From positions 643,303-648,502 of the forward strand of contig CP070800.1 in NCBI GenBank assembly GCA_020343555.1: a stretch of DNA of 5,200 bases, written 5' to 3'. A program made the translations under genes and the position numbers. Source of the stretch: Dehalococcoidales bacterium (GTDB lineage: Bacteria > Chloroflexota > Dehalococcoidia > Dehalococcoidales > UBA2162). A model generated the notes under the pieces. It saw only the letters and a list, made by a program, of their open reading frames with translations. It was not told where the DNA came from and made no database searches. Within the stretch, counting starts at the first letter, position 1; each line of letters opens with the position of its first letter. Of the stretch, positions 1-4,989 are shown piece by piece.

Positions 1-77
1 CGATATGCCTGCTTTATATCTTTTTCGGTGGCATCACGATTTACGCCTAATACTTTATAATAATCTTTCCCTGCCAT
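1..77 (-). CDS. dnaJ: DnaJ-family J-domain protein, N-terminal fragment (runs off left edge)
   Basis: Reading the minus strand from 77 gives 25 codons beginning MAGKDYYKVLGVNRDATEKD and continuing IKQAY. This is the opening of a J domain: the KDYYKVLGV box, helix I, and the start of helix II. J-domain proteins stimulate the ATPase of DnaK (Hsp70) and deliver unfolded clients in the cytoplasm. The HPD motif and everything after it lie outside the window, so full DnaJ (with G/F and zinc-finger regions) cannot be told from a shorter CbpA-type co-chaperone. Two ATGs are adjacent (80-78 and 77-75). I chose the second because the GAGGAG at 82-87 is 4 bases from it and only 1 base from the first, and because DnaJ proteins usually begin M-A-x-K/R-D-Y-Y. 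The gene has its own promoter and is divergent from the alcohol dehydrogenase. Family is confident; the exact symbol is less so. Confidence 0.9.
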   Translation of the reverse strand, partial: MAGKDYYKVLGVNRDATEKDIKQAY

Positions 78-100
78 CATACTCCTCAGGTGTTATTATA

Positions 101-129
101 ATTATAAATCTATTATGCAGATATGTCAA
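101..129 (-). promoter_or_regulatory. Consensus sigma-70 promoter of the dnaJ-like gene
   Basis: On the minus strand TTGACA (129-124) is followed by exactly 17 bases and then TATAAT (106-101), both hexamers perfect. The start of transcription should fall near 94, giving a leader of only about 17 bases that carries the GAGGAG ribosome site at 87-82. No CIRCE repeat (TTAGCACTC-N9-GAGTGCTAA) or HAIR-type operator is visible between the two divergent genes, so heat-shock control by HrcA or HspR is not supported here. Confidence 0.8.
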
Positions 130-147
130 TATTATTTATCATTATTC

Positions 148-225
148 TTAACAATACATTATTAACTTACTATCTTAAATCAAGTGTCAAACATAGTTTA
201 CTTTCTACCCTCGTACACGTATTAT
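148..225 (+). promoter_or_regulatory. Candidate promoters for the alcohol dehydrogenase
   Basis: Two plus-strand candidates are visible. The proximal one is TTTACT (197-202), 17 bases, TATTAT (220-225), with start expected near 232 and a leader of about 36 bases. The distal one is TTAACA (148-153), 17 bases, TATCTT (171-176). Each matches the consensus imperfectly (4+5 and 5+4 of 6), so which is used, if either, cannot be decided by eye. They lie in the AT-rich divergent region shared with the dnaJ-like promoter. Confidence 0.45.
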
Positions 226-249
226 ATTAAGGAAATTCAAATCAGTTTA

Positions 250-257
250 AGAAGGAG
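250..257 (+). promoter_or_regulatory. Ribosome binding site that fixes the alcohol dehydrogenase start
   Basis: AGAAGGAG ends 10 bases before the ATG at 268. The reading frame stays open upstream to a GTG at 184, but that GTG has no ribosome site and would add 28 residues that do not resemble the family. This site therefore supports the start at 268. A second in-frame ATG at 274 is also possible. Confidence 0.75.
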
Positions 258-267
258 CATCATATTC

Positions 268-1404
268 ATGAAAATGAAAGCCGCCGTATGTAATGAGAAT
301 GGCAAACCTCTTGATATCGAGGAAATTGAGATTATCGATCCCCGACCGGGTGAAGTTCTGGTAAAAGTTGACGCGACGGCAGTATGCCAGAGTGATCTCC
401 ATGGTATTGATGGCGACGTACAAGGGAGGTTACCTGGAATCGCAGGTCATGAGACAGTAGGCCATGCATATAAACTCGGTGAAGGAGTAACCCTGATCAA
501 GGAAGGGGATTATGTATGCTGCACTACCACAACGGTGGGATGTGGATTCTGTGATGAATGTCTTGCCGGGCGCCGTTCAAACTGCACGGTAAAATCGATG
601 ATGGGACTGATGATGAGAGAACCAAGTCATACCAACAGTAAAGGAGAACCGGTATCTGCTTTAGCAGGATTTGTTGGCGGATTTGCCGAGTACGTTCTTC
701 TTGATGAATACTCATTAGTTAAAATCGACGAGTCGATGCCGATTGATAAGGCATGCCTTATTTCATGTGCCGTCATCAGTGGTTTCGGCTCAGCGATTAC
801 TGCCGGAGTCAAACCTTTCTCCAGTGCTGCGATTATCGGGACCGGCAGCGTAGGCATTAATGCCATCCAGGGTTCCACTTTCCTCGGAGCTTGTCCCGTC
901 ATAGCCATAGATATGCTTGACAGCAGACTCAAAGCAGCCAAGCAGTTCGGCGCGACTCACACGATCAACGCCGAAGAGGTACCGGATACGATTCAAGCAG
1001 TAAAGGACATCACCGGCGGTAAAGGAGCTGATTATGTCTTCATTACAGCGACCACCTCGAGCAATACACTTTCCCAACAGGCAATCGAGATGTCCAGCCC
1101 CACTGGTGTTATTTGTAGAATATCTCTCGGAGGAATGACTCCTGAATCGATGCAGGATATCGAATGGATGCGAGGTCTGGCAGGTTTCGGGACAGCAAGG
1201 AAATTCATCAGTCCTATGATGGGCGGTTCGAACATTATCCAGGATATCCCTAATTATGTAAAATTGTACCAGGCAGGACGGCTGCAGTTGGACAGTCTGG
1301 TCACTGGTCACTATCTTCTGGATCAGATAAACGAAGCGATAGCAAAACTGAGAACCGGTGAAGCTCTTCGCAGCATCATTATGATGGAATCCGGGATCAA
1401 TTAA
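268..1404 (+). CDS. Zinc-dependent medium-chain alcohol dehydrogenase (MDR superfamily)
   Basis: This is a cytoplasmic NAD(P)-dependent alcohol/aldehyde oxidoreductase of 378 residues, a full length for the family. The N-terminal GroES-like catalytic domain carries the expected catalytic-zinc ligands: Cys40 (in AVCQSD), His61-Glu62 (AGHE) and Cys167 (LISCAV). The structural-zinc lobe is intact, with Cys92, Cys95, Cys98 and Cys106 spaced C-x2-C-x2-C-x7-C. The Rossmann fold shows GTGSVG at 191-196 and Asp215 at the end of the second strand (VIAIDM); an acidic residue there normally favours NAD over NADP. The LISCAVISGFGSA stretch is typical of the class I/III-like branch. The natural substrate cannot be read from sequence: primary or secondary alcohol, formaldehyde adduct or a cyclic hydroxyacyl-CoA are all possible. 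It is a single gene, divergent from the dnaJ-like gene and convergent with the Fe-S protein at 1440-2057, so context gives no pathway. Confidence 0.93.
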   Translation: MKMKAAVCNENGKPLDIEEIEIIDPRPGEVLVKVDATAVCQSDLHGIDGDVQGRLPGIAGHETVGHAYKLGEGVTLIKEGDYVCCTTTTVGCGFCDECLAGRRSNCTVKSMMGLMMREPSHTNSKGEPVSALAGFVGGFAEYVLLDEYSLVKIDESMPIDKACLISCAVISGFGSAITAGVKPFSSAAIIGTGSVGINAIQGSTFLGACPVIAIDMLDSRLKAAKQFGATHTINAEEVPDTIQAVKDITGGKGADYVFITATTSSNTLSQQAIEMSSPTGVICRISLGGMTPESMQDIEWMRGLAGFGTARKFISPMMGGSNIIQDIPNYVKLYQAGRLQLDSLVTGHYLLDQINEAIAKLRTGEALRSIIMMESGIN

Positions 1405-1410
1405 AACAGC

Positions 1411-1436
1411 AGGTCGGCCCATACAAAGTCCGGCCT
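1411..1436. terminator. Possible shared hairpin between convergent genes
   Basis: AGGTCGG (1411-1417) can pair with CCGGCCT (1430-1436) as a 7-bp stem with one G-U pair and a 12-base loop. It sits in the 35 bases between two convergent stop codons. There is no U-run after it on the plus strand; on the minus strand GCTGTTTTAATT follows, so it fits a terminator for the minus-strand Fe-S gene better. The long loop makes the call weak. Confidence 0.4.
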
Positions 1437-1439
1437 TCT

Positions 1440-2057
1440 CTAACGTGTTATTTCAGGCTTTCCAGCCGGGCATAGTTTCAGGCATAGATCGCACAATATT
1501 GAACGGCCTTCTTCAGTTTTAGGTGTTATATAGGAAAGGCACATTTCCGGATCAGGCATGTGGTAGGGTACGAGAGCATTTACCGGGCATGAATCAATGC
1601 ATATGTTACAATCACTGCAGACAGGATTTTCTTCCTCTCTCCAAGAGGTATCAGGTACATCACAAGGTATATCGGATATTACACCCATAAACCGTAATCT
1701 TGGGCCATACTCCGGGTGGAGTACGACTGTATTCTTCCCACGTTTCCCTATTCCGATACGTATGGCGGCTTCCTTCAGGTTTATTTCTCCTTCCAGAGGA
1801 TAACCGATTCGACCAATCGCTTCAGCGGCAAATCCGGCGTTATAAATAAACAAGAGTAACTCATCAAGTCTGTGCTGAACGTGTTTCTCAAATCCGTACA
1901 TCTGAAAATTCCCGTTCTCATGACCGAAATCATCAAGATTTCTGTCGGAAGTAGATTCAAGACCCAGGACAATTAGTGTTTTATTCTCAAGAGGGATAAT
2001 TCCTGCAACATCGAACAGTTTCCTTGCTTTATCCAGGATATCGGTAATTATTGTCAT
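1440..2057 (-). CDS. Short QueG-like protein with two 4Fe-4S clusters
   Basis: The 205-residue protein has eight cysteines placed as in epoxyqueuosine reductase (QueG) and reductive dehalogenases. Cys147, 150, 153 and 157 (C-x2-C-x2-C-x3-C-P) are followed by Cys173 (in MCLSYIT) and Cys189, 192 and 196 (C-x2-C-x3-C-P). By analogy with QueG, cluster 1 uses 147/150/153/196 and cluster 2 uses 157/173/189/192. Before them, residues 95-131 (KEAAIRIGIGKRGKN, then HPEYGPRLRFMGVISDIP) match the part of QueG/RdhA next to the corrinoid site. QueG is about 350-380 residues, so this protein has a shorter N-terminal domain and lacks the C-terminal HEAT-like region. It has no Tat signal, so it is not a respiratory dehalogenase. 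The role is probably cytoplasmic electron transfer or a reductase; cobalamin binding is unproven. The ATG at 2057 is chosen over an upstream TTG (2072) because GAGGAG lies 7 bases before it. It is monocistronic and convergent with the dehydrogenase. Confidence 0.82.
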   Translation of the reverse strand: MTIITDILDKARKLFDVAGIIPLENKTLIVLGLESTSDRNLDDFGHENGNFQMYGFEKHVQHRLDELLLFIYNAGFAAEAIGRIGYPLEGEINLKEAAIRIGIGKRGKNTVVLHPEYGPRLRFMGVISDIPCDVPDTSWREEENPVCSDCNICIDSCPVNALVPYHMPDPEMCLSYITPKTEEGRSILCDLCLKLCPAGKPEITR

Positions 2058-2064
2058 ATCTTGA

Positions 2065-2070
2065 CTCCTC
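2065..2070 (-). promoter_or_regulatory. Ribosome binding site that fixes the QueG-like gene start
   Basis: GAGGAG on the minus strand is followed by 7 bases and the ATG at 2057. The in-frame TTG at 2072 overlaps this site, so it is unlikely to be a start. Confidence 0.8.
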
Positions 2071-2083
2071 AAGCATCGTTATC

Positions 2084-2092
2084 ATTGTAGCA
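2084..2092 (-). promoter_or_regulatory. Extended -10 promoter of the QueG-like gene
   Basis: TGCTACAAT on the minus strand (2092-2084) is an extended -10 element (TG-N-TACAAT). No good -35 hexamer stands at 16-18 bases, which is usual for extended -10 promoters. Transcription would start near 2077, about 20 bases before the ATG. Confidence 0.5.
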
Positions 2093-2124
2093 AATCACTT
2101 CAATCTGTGCAGTAATACTTAAGT

Positions 2125-2146
2125 GTTGATAAATATTGGTTGATAA
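2125..2146 (+). repeat. Direct repeat GTTGATAA inside the promoter spacer
   Basis: GTTGATAA occurs at 2125-2132 and again at 2139-2146, 14 bases apart start to start. The first copy covers the -35 hexamer and the second lies in the spacer. Next to it is the perfect 8-base palindrome ACTTAAGT (2117-2124). The placement would suit a regulator-binding site, but in AT-rich DNA such short repeats also arise by chance. Confidence 0.35.
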
Positions 2147-2154
2147 CATATAGT
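2126..2154 (+). promoter_or_regulatory. Sigma-70 promoter of the small Cys-tailed gene
   Basis: TTGATA (2126-2131), 17 bases, TATAGT (2149-2154): each hexamer matches five of six consensus positions at ideal spacing. Transcription should start near 2161, leaving a leader of about 20 bases before the ATG at 2180. The promoter is divergent from that of the QueG-like gene and separated from it by about 35 bases. Confidence 0.65.
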
Positions 2155-2179
2155 GTTCATACTTATTCAGGAAGAGAAA

Positions 2180-2323
2180 ATGTCGACAATCCGTAACATA
2201 TTTACAAACATGGCTGTACCGATGCAGTTACACAGGAAGCTACGCCTGTTGTTACGTAATAATATGATCAAAGTGATAAAGAGACAGGGATGCTGCGGTC
2301 ATCCCGGCGAACCTGGATGCTGA
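2180..2323 (+). CDS. Small basic protein with a Cys/Gly/Pro C-terminal tail (47 aa), function unknown
   Basis: I do not recognise a named family. The frame from ATG 2180 to TGA 2321-2323 encodes 47 residues starting MSTIRNIFTNMAVPMQLHRK and ending CCGHPGEPGC. Residues about 14-36 are strongly basic (H18, R19, K20, R22, R26, K31, K34, R35) and mixed with Leu/Ile, so they could form an amphipathic helix. The tail holds Cys38, Cys39 and Cys47 plus His41, a possible metal- or redox-active cluster or lipid-free zinc knuckle. There is one acidic residue (E44), no signal peptide and no clear membrane span. Support for a real gene: a good promoter at 2126-2154, AGGAAGAG at 2169-2176 just before the ATG, and an orderly, non-random composition. 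I have an unverified impression that short proteins ending in CCGxxGxPGC recur in Chloroflexota. It could be a nucleic-acid- or membrane-surface-binding peptide. Confidence 0.68.
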   Translation: MSTIRNIFTNMAVPMQLHRKLRLLLRNNMIKVIKRQGCCGHPGEPGC

Positions 2324-2574
2324 CAGGTGCAAGACTCCCCGGAGGGGATACAAGTCGGTCATAATCATAAACATTGAACCGCAATATAGGATACTGCGAC
2401 TCTTCAACTTTTCAACGGATTACCTTCTTCTTGCCAAGGTAGTCTAAATGTTCCTGCTCAATAATGACTTCTCACTGCAGCACTGAGACCGGGATAACAG
2501 GAAAAATCCGGCAGACTGTGTCATAATATTACTCGGCAGAAAAACTCTAACAATACTTAATAGCGAGGTGAAGG
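2324..2574. other. Gene-free stretch with short hairpins between the small gene and the isochorismatase-like gene
   Basis: No coding frame with a ribosome site is seen on either strand. Visible structure is limited. GACT/AGTC (2334-2337 with 2353-2356) can enclose CCCC-GGA-GGGG (2337-2347), sharing one base, about 10 bases after the small gene's stop. TCTCA (2470-2474) can pair with TGAGA (2484-2488). CCGGGAT (2489-2495) can pair with ATCCGG (2506-2511) with one bulged G. None is followed by a U-run, and I do not recognise a known riboswitch. No convincing promoter for the downstream gene is visible; CATAAT at 2522-2527 lacks a -35. The stretch may be the 3' UTR of the small gene plus a leader. 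Confidence 0.4.
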
Positions 2575-3114
2575 ATGTTTACTGCTGAGGATACGACTCT
2601 GATTATCATAGATATTCAGGAAAAACTGTTCAGGATAATGCACGAAAAGGACGACCTTTCTGCTAATACGCTGAAACTTGTTAAAGGAATCAGAGTACTC
2701 GAGATTCCAATAATAGTAACCGAGCAGAATCCTGCCGGGCTCGGACCAACGATACCGGAACTATCATCGCTTCTGCTGGATATCAAACCGATCACGAAAT
2801 TTGATTTCAGTTGCTGTAACGAAGAAATCTTTCTCCGGAAACTCGATGAACTGAAACGTAATCAGGTAATATTGTGTGGAATAGAAACGCATATCTGCGT
2901 TTACCAGACAGCTATCGACCTTTCTGATATGGGATATGAAGTACAGGTAGTTACCGACTGCGTATCATCAAGGACACCTGCCAATCGTGATACTGCTCTC
3001 ACCAGGATGGAACTTGAGGGCGTTATGCCCACTTCTACTGAAATGGTTCTGTTCGAGATACTCGGAACCGCTAAACATGATAAATTCAAGGAAATCAGTG
3101 CAATTATAAAATGA
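2575..3114 (+). CDS. Isochorismatase-family cysteine hydrolase (YcaC/ISOC2-like)
   Basis: A 179-residue cytoplasmic hydrolase of the isochorismatase-like superfamily, which cleaves C-N or vinyl-ether bonds through a cysteine nucleophile. The Asp-Lys-Cys triad is complete: Asp13 (LIIIDIQ), Lys75 (ITKFDFS) and Cys108 (GIETHICVYQTAIDL). A strand-helix order with VTEQNP at 48-53 and VVTDCVSSR at 125-133 is typical. The GIETH-x-CV signature and short length place it with the YcaC/ISOC1-ISOC2 branch, not with the fused EntB enzymes or clear nicotinamidases; it lacks the D-x-H zinc site of nicotinamidases. Members of this branch have poorly known substrates, so none is assigned. The start at 2575 has GAGGTGA (2565-2571) just upstream, a strong match to the 16S tail. 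The DUF167 gene follows after 4 bases, so the two are likely co-transcribed and translationally coupled. Confidence 0.9.
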   Translation: MFTAEDTTLIIIDIQEKLFRIMHEKDDLSANTLKLVKGIRVLEIPIIVTEQNPAGLGPTIPELSSLLLDIKPITKFDFSCCNEEIFLRKLDELKRNQVILCGIETHICVYQTAIDLSDMGYEVQVVTDCVSSRTPANRDTALTRMELEGVMPTSTEMVLFEILGTAKHDKFKEISAIIK

Positions 3115-3118
3115 CGCT

Positions 3119-3403
3119 ATGAATGAAGAACAGGCGAAGCTTAACGTCCATGTGCATCCCGGCTCAAGTAAAAACATTATAACCAGCTATGTCCATGGCA
3201 TCCTGAATGTAAAAATTACGACTCGACCTGAAAAAGGCAAAGCCAATGAAGCCCTTGTCACGTTCATTGGAGATCTTCTCGGTATTGCTAAAAGCAGGAT
3301 AAAAATACAAAAAGGGATCGTATCCCGTAAGAAAGTCCTATTAATCGACGGATTGAATACTGAGGAAATCTCGTCCAGAATAATCGAGCATATGAATGAG
3401 TAA
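3119..3403 (+). CDS. DUF167 / YggU (UPF0235) family protein
   Basis: The 94-residue protein spans a whole DUF167 domain. It opens with the beta-strand segment LNVHVHPGSSKN (8-19), then GILNVKITTRPEKGKANEAL (27-46), where the P-x-KGKAN box is the family hallmark, an LLGI helix end at 53-56, and KGIVSRKK (65-72), the second signature (G-x-x-S-R-x-K). The family is found across bacteria, archaea and eukaryotes with known small alpha/beta structures, but its biochemical role is not established. There is no good Shine-Dalgarno site before the ATG at 3119, and the upstream stop TGA (3112-3114) is 4 bases away. Translation therefore probably depends on coupling to the isochorismatase-like gene. Convergent with the cyclophilin-like gene, whose stop is 17 bases away. 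Confidence 0.9.
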   Translation: MNEEQAKLNVHVHPGSSKNIITSYVHGILNVKITTRPEKGKANEALVTFIGDLLGIAKSRIKIQKGIVSRKKVLLIDGLNTEEISSRIIEHMNE

Positions 3404-3411
3404 AATACTCA
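3397..3411. terminator. Small palindromic hairpin at a convergent gene junction
   Basis: TGAGTA (3397-3402) and TACTCA (3406-3411) form a 6-bp stem with an AAA loop that overlaps the stop codon of the DUF167 gene. The bases after it on the plus strand (GATTGTAATTTATT) are only moderately U-rich. It may act as a weak two-way terminator; it is short and AT-rich, so the call is tentative. Confidence 0.3.
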
Positions 3412-3420
3412 GATTGTAAT

Positions 3421-3810
3421 TTATTCTTTCTTTTCGACGAACACTATTACACCGGTTTTCACTCCATGTAACTCGGTAGCATCTCCCAACACCTTGCCGA
3501 AGATAGTTACGGGAGAAGCCGGTACTGGTCTTTCGTCCATACTGGCAGGTGTTGGTCCGTAAAAGATACAGAAAGCATTGCCGACCGGCCAGTATCCGAG
3601 GTCGCCTATTTCAACCACATCCGTGGCATTTTCCAGCTCAATTTCGAGTTCTTCCGGAATTCTAAAATAAACTTCGTCTCCCCACACACTCCCCTGGACT
3701 TCATACGGTAAAGTACTCCATACAGCGTCAGCGGTAAAAGTATCGTTAAACTCCGCTTCCAGTTTAATATTATCGATACTGATCGTGATTATCCGTGCCA
3801 TTTGTTCCAT
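3421..3810 (-). CDS. Cyclophilin-like fold protein (PF04126-type)
   Basis: The 129-residue protein has the layout of the Cyclophil_like family (formerly DUF369; the TM1367 type), a compact beta barrel related to cyclophilins. Visible landmarks are a beta-hairpin start (ARIITISIDN), GSVWGDEVYFRIP at 40-52, GDLGYWPVGNAFCIFYGPTP at 69-88, the family's strongest motif, and PASPVTIFGKV at 97-107. The family lacks the usual peptidyl-prolyl isomerase catalytic Arg setting, and its function is unknown; ligand binding in the barrel has been proposed from structures. Length is normal. The start is uncertain between ATG 3810, with a weak AGG five bases upstream, and ATG 3801, which would give MARIITISI and also fits the family. 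It is a single gene, divergent from the ferritin-VIT gene and convergent with the DUF167 gene. Confidence 0.85.
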   Translation of the reverse strand: MEQMARIITISIDNIKLEAEFNDTFTADAVWSTLPYEVQGSVWGDEVYFRIPEELEIELENATDVVEIGDLGYWPVGNAFCIFYGPTPASMDERPVPASPVTIFGKVLGDATELHGVKTGVIVFVEKKE

Positions 3811-3850
3811 GATACCTAATCAGGCAATGATATTACAATAACACGAATAC

Positions 3851-3859
3851 TGGTATAAT
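3851..3859 (+). promoter_or_regulatory. Extended -10 promoter of the ferritin-VIT gene
   Basis: TGGTATAAT is a perfect extended -10 element (TG-N-TATAAT). There is no convincing -35 at 16-18 bases (TATTAC at 3831-3836 is poor), which this promoter class tolerates. The start would lie near 3866, about 16 bases before the ATG at 3882. I see no Fur or DtxR-type palindrome over it. Confidence 0.65.
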
Positions 3860-3881
3860 AAATAATATCGGAAATTCTGAC

Positions 3882-4766
3882 ATGGCAACTGAACAGAAAA
3901 TAGACAAAGACACTGAAAAGAAAATAATTAACGCGCAAAAGACGGAAATAACCGAGTATTATATATACGACAGGCTCTCACATTCCGTTAAAAGCGAACG
4001 TAACCGAGAGATACTCCAGCGTATCTCAAAGGACGAACTTAAACATCACAACCTCTGCAACTACTATACCTGCATTGAGGTAAAACCAAGCAGGTTCAAG
4101 ATATGGCTCTACTATGCCATCTCAAGGATATTCGGAATCACTTTCGGACTGAAGTTAATGGAACGTGGTGAAGACAAGGCCCATACCGCCTATCAGCAAC
4201 TGGCGGAAGCTATTCCGGAAGTAGAAGAGGTCATCCGTGATGAAGAAAGACATGGAAACGAACTTATAGACCTGATTGACGATGAAAGACTCGAATACAG
4301 TAGCGATATTGTGCGAGGATTAAATGTCGCCCTGGTGGAAATCACCGGCGCGCTTGCCGGCTTTACGTTCGCTCTCCAGGACAAGAATCTGGTATTGACA
4401 GCCGGGTTGATTATCGGTGTAACAGTCTCGCTCTCAACGACAAGCACTGAGTATATCGCCACGAAATCCAGTACCAGTCTAAAAAGCCCTCTAAAATCAG
4501 CCTTTTATGCGTGGCTGGCAAATATCGTCGCTATTGCTTTTCTCCTATTACCCTATCTAATATTCAACGATCTATACCTGGCACTGGGCATAATGATACT
4601 GAATGCAGTGATAATAATTTTTATACTGACGTTCTATCTCTCGGTAGCCAGGGAAGCATCTATTATGAAGATGTTCCTTGAAATGATTGCTATCAGTCTT
4701 GGAATTGCAGCTCTCGCTTTTGGGATAGGATTCCTGGCAAGAGAGTTTCTCCACATCCACGTTTGA
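3882..4766 (+). CDS. Ferritin-like domain fused to VIT1/CCC1-type iron transporter
   Basis: A 294-residue inner-membrane protein of the ferritin-CCC1 (MbfA-like) class, thought to oxidise or sense Fe(II) in the cytoplasm and move it across the membrane. Residues about 12-135 are a four-helix ferritin/rubrerythrin-like domain. It has diiron-type ligands Glu22 (or Glu25), Glu52-x-x-His55, Glu94 or Glu97, and Glu121-x-x-His124. Residues 145-292 are the VIT1/CCC1 part with about five hydrophobic spans near 147-166, 171-190, 207-228, 231-256 and 265-290. GALAGFTFALQ (156-166) is typical. The usual S-M-A-x-x-E-Y motif reads STTSTEY at 185-191, so the conserved Met is Thr186 while Glu190 is kept. 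The start at 3882 has only a weak GGAA upstream. It is monocistronic with its own extended -10 promoter and convergent with the FmdB gene. Manganese instead of iron as substrate cannot be excluded. Confidence 0.88.
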   Translation: MATEQKIDKDTEKKIINAQKTEITEYYIYDRLSHSVKSERNREILQRISKDELKHHNLCNYYTCIEVKPSRFKIWLYYAISRIFGITFGLKLMERGEDKAHTAYQQLAEAIPEVEEVIRDEERHGNELIDLIDDERLEYSSDIVRGLNVALVEITGALAGFTFALQDKNLVLTAGLIIGVTVSLSTTSTEYIATKSSTSLKSPLKSAFYAWLANIVAIAFLLLPYLIFNDLYLALGIMILNAVIIIFILTFYLSVAREASIMKMFLEMIAISLGIAALAFGIGFLAREFLHIHV

Positions 4767-4769
4767 AGC

Positions 4770-4802
4770 AGGGCGCCGCCCTACCTGGCGACACTTCAGG
4801 TA
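4770..4802. terminator. Two tandem hairpins between convergent genes
   Basis: AGGGC-GCC-GCCCT (4770-4782) is a compact GC-rich stem 3 bases after the ferritin-VIT stop codon. Right next to it TACCTG (4782-4787) can pair with CAGGTA (4797-4802), sharing one base with the first stem and overlapping the last codons of the FmdB gene. No U-run follows on either strand, so it may slow polymerase or protect 3' ends without being a classic intrinsic terminator. Confidence 0.35.
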
Positions 4803-4984
4803 GATCCGGAGGAAGTCGGTAAACAATCCACCCCCGAGGACTTACTGCCGAATACTGAAAAAATTCTTTCCGGATATTCTTCGTCACATTCAGGGCACTT
4901 AATATCTTCATCGTTATCGAACATGCCGCGCAGCATTTCGAACTTACCATCACAATTTTTACACTTGTATTCATATAAAGGCAT
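4796..4984 (-). CDS. FmdB-family zinc ribbon protein
   Basis: A 62-residue protein starting MPLYEYKCKNCDGKFEMLR, the standard opening of the FmdB/CxxC_CxxC_SSSS family. The zinc ribbon is complete: Cys8 and Cys11, then Cys30 and Cys33 (CPECDEEYPERIFSVFGSK). The C-terminal Ser/Thr/Gly-rich tail is also normal. The family was named as putative regulators near the formamidase/formylmethanofuran genes, but most members have no proven role; nucleic-acid or protein binding is assumed. The ATG at 4984 is chosen because GGAGG (4994-4990) lies 5 bases upstream and because the conserved sequence begins there; the frame is open to 5053, but that extension overlaps the ferredoxin gene. The ferredoxin stop is 16 bases upstream, so the two form an operon. 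Confidence 0.92.
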   Translation of the reverse strand: MPLYEYKCKNCDGKFEMLRGMFDNDEDIKCPECDEEYPERIFSVFGSKSSGVDCLPTSSGST

Positions 4985-4989
4985 AGGAT

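Noticed and set aside
184..267. N-terminal extension of the alcohol dehydrogenase from a GTG at 184
   Set aside because: No ribosome site precedes it, the added 28 residues do not fit the family, and a strong site exists before ATG 268.
78..267. CIRCE or HAIR heat-shock operator upstream of the dnaJ-like gene
   Set aside because: I looked for both inverted repeats and found neither; the region is AT-rich with only promoter-like elements.
790..1422. 210-codon minus-strand frame antisense to the alcohol dehydrogenase
   Set aside because: It lies fully opposite a gene with intact catalytic motifs, its translation shows no domain, and no ribosome site is evident.
2058..2072. TTG start for the QueG-like gene
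   Set aside because: The TTG overlaps the GAGGAG that serves the ATG at 2057.
2334..2356. Riboswitch after the small gene
   Set aside because: The short GACT/CCCC-GGGG/AGTC stem does not match any riboswitch core I know, so it is listed only as unassigned structure.
2252..2374. 40-codon minus-strand frame antisense to the small Cys-tailed gene
   Set aside because: No ribosome site or promoter is seen, and its composition is unremarkable compared with the plus-strand frame.
4193..4462. Minus-strand Ser-rich open frame opposite the ferritin-VIT gene
   Set aside because: It is a shadow frame; the Ser-rich sequence is what the antisense of Glu/Asp/Arg codons gives.
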